Assembly (NCBI GenBank): GCA_900321955.1 | Contig: ONXX01000012.1 | Span: 1 to 14,681 of the forward strand | DNA from: an uncultured Bacillota bacterium | Lineage (GTDB): Bacteria > Bacillota_I > Bacilli_A > Erysipelotrichales > Erysipelotrichaceae | DNA length: 14,681 nucleotides | Direction of reading: 5' to 3' | Part shown: in pieces, positions 12,799-14,681 of the stretch | Position numbering within the stretch: the stretch's first letter is position 1 | Layout: the number at the start of each line of letters is the position of its first letter | Notes under the pieces: model-generated | Told to the model about the DNA's origin: nothing | Database searches by the model: none | Seen by the model: only the letters and a program-made list of their open reading frames with translations | Program-made: the position numbers and the translations under genes

Positions 12799-13518
12799 TT
12801 AGTCGGAGCTTGATGAACTGCCGGAGCTGACCGATACACTGCTGCTGCTTGGCAGGTACGGAACCAGCTTGGAAGCCATATCGGAAGCTGTCAATGTCTG
12901 TAACCAGACTCTGCCCGGTCCTCTTAAAGTCGTTAAGAAGAGACCCTGTCCGCCAAAGAACATGTTCTTGAAGCCGGAAACGGATTCGACATCATAGGTA
13001 CAGCTTGCTTCAAAAAGGGCAACGTGACCGGTTTCCACCTTGATCATTTCGCCTTCCTTCAGATCGACTTCAACAACCGAACCGTCGATCTCGGCCAGTA
13101 AAGTACCCTCACCGGTAAATTTCTGCAGGATGAAGCCTTCACCGCCGAACAAGCCGGACCAGAAGTGCTTGTTGACACTGGCATCGATATTGACACCCTC
13201 TTCGGCAACTAAGAAGGCCGATTTCTGGGCAAAGTATTCGTGTTCGCTGTCAACTTCAAATTCTTTAATGGTGCCCGGGAAGCTGGCTGAGAAAGTGATC
13301 TTGGAATCATCCTGTTTTGCGGTGTGTCTGACAAACATCAGACTGGCGCCGGAAAACATTCTGCCCAGGGACTTTAACAGACCGCCTTCGGCATTGGTGG
13401 ACATTTCGATATTTTCATCGCACCACGCCATAGCGCCTGACTGGGTGATCACAGTTTCGCCTTCATTCAAGACAACGTTGACGGCCGGGAAGGAACCGCC
13501 GATGATCTCATAAAACAT
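12799..13518 (-). CDS. AIM24/TIGR00266 family protein (tryptophan-RNA-binding-attenuator-like fold), function unknown
   Basis: 239 residues. Repeated beta-rich segments and family signatures are visible: LNEGETVITQSGAMAW (17-32), FVRHTA (62-67), a central QKSAFLVAEEGV (98-109), FGGEGFILQKFTGEGTL (124-140), and the diagnostic FFGGQGLFLTTLRGPG (187-202) followed by RVWLQTL (203-209). AIM24 proteins are widespread in bacteria and in mitochondria (inner-membrane organisation); the bacterial role is not known. The C-terminus ends in a serine-rich tail (about 223-239). There is no signal peptide. The ATG shares a base with the mnmG TAA, and its AAGGAGG ribosome binding site is made from the last mnmG codons (Lys-Glu-Glu-Asn), so the two genes are translationally coupled. 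A UUCG-capped terminator ends the operon. Confidence 0.9.
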   Translation of the reverse strand: MFYEIIGGSFPAVNVVLNEGETVITQSGAMAWCDENIEMSTNAEGGLLKSLGRMFSGASLMFVRHTAKQDDSKITFSASFPGTIKEFEVDSEHEYFAQKSAFLVAEEGVNIDASVNKHFWSGLFGGEGFILQKFTGEGTLLAEIDGSVVEVDLKEGEMIKVETGHVALFEASCTYDVESVSGFKNMFFGGQGLFLTTLRGPGRVWLQTLTASDMASKLVPYLPSSSSVSVSSGSSSSSD

Positions 13519-14681
13519 TAGTTTTCCTCCTTATTCTTATTCTGTTTTAACCAGATCGCCAGGACCTGGATATCACTGGGGTTGATGCCGGAAATGCGCG
13601 AAGCCTGACCTAAGGAAGCCGGATGGATCTTATCCAGCTTCTGTCTGGCCTCCAAAGCCAGATTGTCGATGTGCAGGTAATCGGCATCTTCCGGTAAAGC
13701 AATGGCGTCCATCTTCAACATGCGGTCCGCTTCCTTGCGGGCCTTTAAGATGTAGCCTTCATATTTGATCTCGATCTCCGCCTGATCGGCGATCGCCTTG
13801 TCATAATCCTTCTTGGCGATATCTAATACTTCACTCAATTTCACACCCGGACGCTTCAACAGTTCATAGGCATTGTGTGCCCCCTGTTCATGTTCAAAGC
13901 CCAGGCTGTTCAGGTATTCATTGATGCCGCTTTCCTTTTCAATGCGAAGCTCTTTTAATTCTTCTTTCAAGGAAGCGATGGCAGCGATCTTGGCAAGGAA
14001 GGTCTCATATCTTTCCTCACTGATCAGATGGTTCTCATACCCATATTTTAACAGTCTCTGGTCGGCATTGTCATGCCGCAAAAGAAGACGATATTCACTT
14101 CTTGACGTCAAAAGACGATACGGCTCATTGGTCCCCTTGGTGACCAGATCATCGATCATCACGCCGATGTAGGACTCATCCCGCTTTAAAATCAAAGGAT
14201 CCAGACCATCGAGCTTGCGCCGCGCATTGATGCCGGCCATCAGACCCAAACCGGCCGCCTCCTCATATCCGGAGGTGCCTAAGATCTGACCGCCGATAAA
14301 CAAGCCGTCAATTGCCTTGAGCTCCAGGGAAGGTTTGACCTGCAAAGGATCGATCGCATCGTATTCAATCGCATAGGCATACTTGACGATTTTGGCATTC
14401 TCCAAGCCGATCAGAGAATGGACCATATCTTCCTGCACGTCTCTTGGCATCGAGGTGGAAAAGCCCTGAACATAGGTCGTATTTAAGGATAAGGACTCCG
14501 GTTCCAGGAAAAGCTGATGCCGTTCCTTATCGGCAAAGCGGACCACCTTGTCTTCAATGGAAGGACAGTAACGCGGTCCGACACCCTTGACCACACCGGA
14601 ATACATCGAAGAACGCTGCAGATTCTCCCGTATGATCTCCAAGGTCTTTGGCGTCGTATAGGTCAGGTAACATGGCACCTG
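13518..14681 (-). CDS. mnmG: tRNA uridine-5-carboxymethylaminomethyl modification enzyme MnmG (GidA), C-terminal 387 residues
   Basis: The 5' part lies beyond the right edge, so no start is visible; the GTG near the edge encodes the internal valine of QVPCYLTYTTP. MnmG is the FAD- and NADH-dependent partner of MnmE and modifies the wobble uridine of tRNAs reading NNA/NNG codons. Seen in order: MYSGV, GPRYCPSIEDK with the conserved cysteine (C39 of the fragment), RFADKERHQLFLEPE, TTYVQGFSTSMP, GLFIGGQILGTSGYEEAAGLGL (split over the FAD domain), INARRKL, LTSRSEYRLLLRHDNADQRL, and the C-terminal helical domain with LGQASRISGI. In Bacillus mnmG is directly followed by rsmG; here it is followed by the AIM24 gene, and rsmG is about 11 kb away. 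Confidence 0.97.
   Translation of the reverse strand, partial: QVPCYLTYTTPKTLEIIRENLQRSSMYSGVVKGVGPRYCPSIEDKVVRFADKERHQLFLEPESLSLNTTYVQGFSTSMPRDVQEDMVHSLIGLENAKIVKYAYAIEYDAIDPLQVKPSLELKAIDGLFIGGQILGTSGYEEAAGLGLMAGINARRKLDGLDPLILKRDESYIGVMIDDLVTKGTNEPYRLLTSRSEYRLLLRHDNADQRLLKYGYENHLISEERYETFLAKIAAIASLKEELKELRIEKESGINEYLNSLGFEHEQGAHNAYELLKRPGVKLSEVLDIAKKDYDKAIADQAEIEIKYEGYILKARKEADRMLKMDAIALPEDADYLHIDNLALEARQKLDKIHPASLGQASRISGINPSDIQVLAIWLKQNKNKEEN

Noticed and set aside
13271..13282. A possible Noc-binding site (CCCGGGAA core)
   Set aside because: Only one half matches the ATTTCCCGGGAAAT consensus; the left half reads GTG, and it lies inside the AIM24 coding sequence.
1..14681. CRISPR arrays, tRNA or rRNA genes, insertion sequences, prophage genes
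   Set aside because: No spaced repeat arrays, cloverleaf patterns or transposase/integrase motifs were seen; the CW_7 protein alone is not evidence of a prophage.

Overview
The window looks like the chromosome of a low-to-mid GC Bacillota (Firmicutes) bacterium. The evidence is the rsmG-noc-parA-parB order, Bacillota-type ribosome binding sites (AGGAGG-like) and rho-independent terminators with short strong stems. The gene mix would suit an Erysipelotrichia-like gut anaerobe, but that assignment is inference. No transposase, integrase, tRNA, rRNA or CRISPR array was recognised, so this reads as core chromosome.

Layout from left to right. Positions 1-2660 (minus strand) hold a chromosome-segregation operon: rsmG (16S rRNA methyltransferase), a Noc-type ParB paralogue, parA/soj and the start of parB/spo0J, which runs off the left edge. 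Positions 2766-3521 hold nadK. The gap at 3522-3769 contains a strong plus-strand promoter and an intrinsic terminator about 100 bases apart, bounding a probable small RNA. Positions 3770-5855 (minus) hold an extended SDR/epimerase-like protein and a DUF362 protein, separated by a terminator. Positions 5950-7301 hold the thyA-folA thymidylate operon. Positions 7339-9035 hold two different HAD-superfamily hydrolases. Positions 9108-12005 (plus) hold a 965-residue M16C presequence-protease-like zinc peptidase. Positions 12134-12709 (plus) hold a small protein made of three Cpl-7/CW_7-like wall-binding repeats and an alanine-rich helix, without an enzyme domain or signal peptide. Positions 12799-14681 (minus) hold an AIM24/TIGR00266 protein translationally coupled to mnmG, which runs off the right edge.

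Functional themes: tRNA/rRNA modification and segregation (mnmG, rsmG, noc, parA, parB) flank an inserted block of nucleotide and cofactor metabolism (nadK makes NADP; DHFR uses NADPH to regenerate the folate consumed by ThyA), HAD phosphatases and proteolysis. In Bacillus mnmG, rsmG, noc, parA and parB are contiguous; here about 11 kb separates mnmG from rsmG.

Most worth a second look: (1) the Noc homologue keeps the full Noc DNA-specificity residue set but has no room for the N-terminal membrane-targeting helix; (2) the unannotated ~96-nt transcript at 3674-3769 with an 11-bp direct repeat over its promoter; (3) the enzyme-free, signal-less triple CW_7 protein; (4) rsmG and a Cof phosphatase whose -10 boxes lie so close to the start codon that the mRNAs may be leaderless or nearly so.
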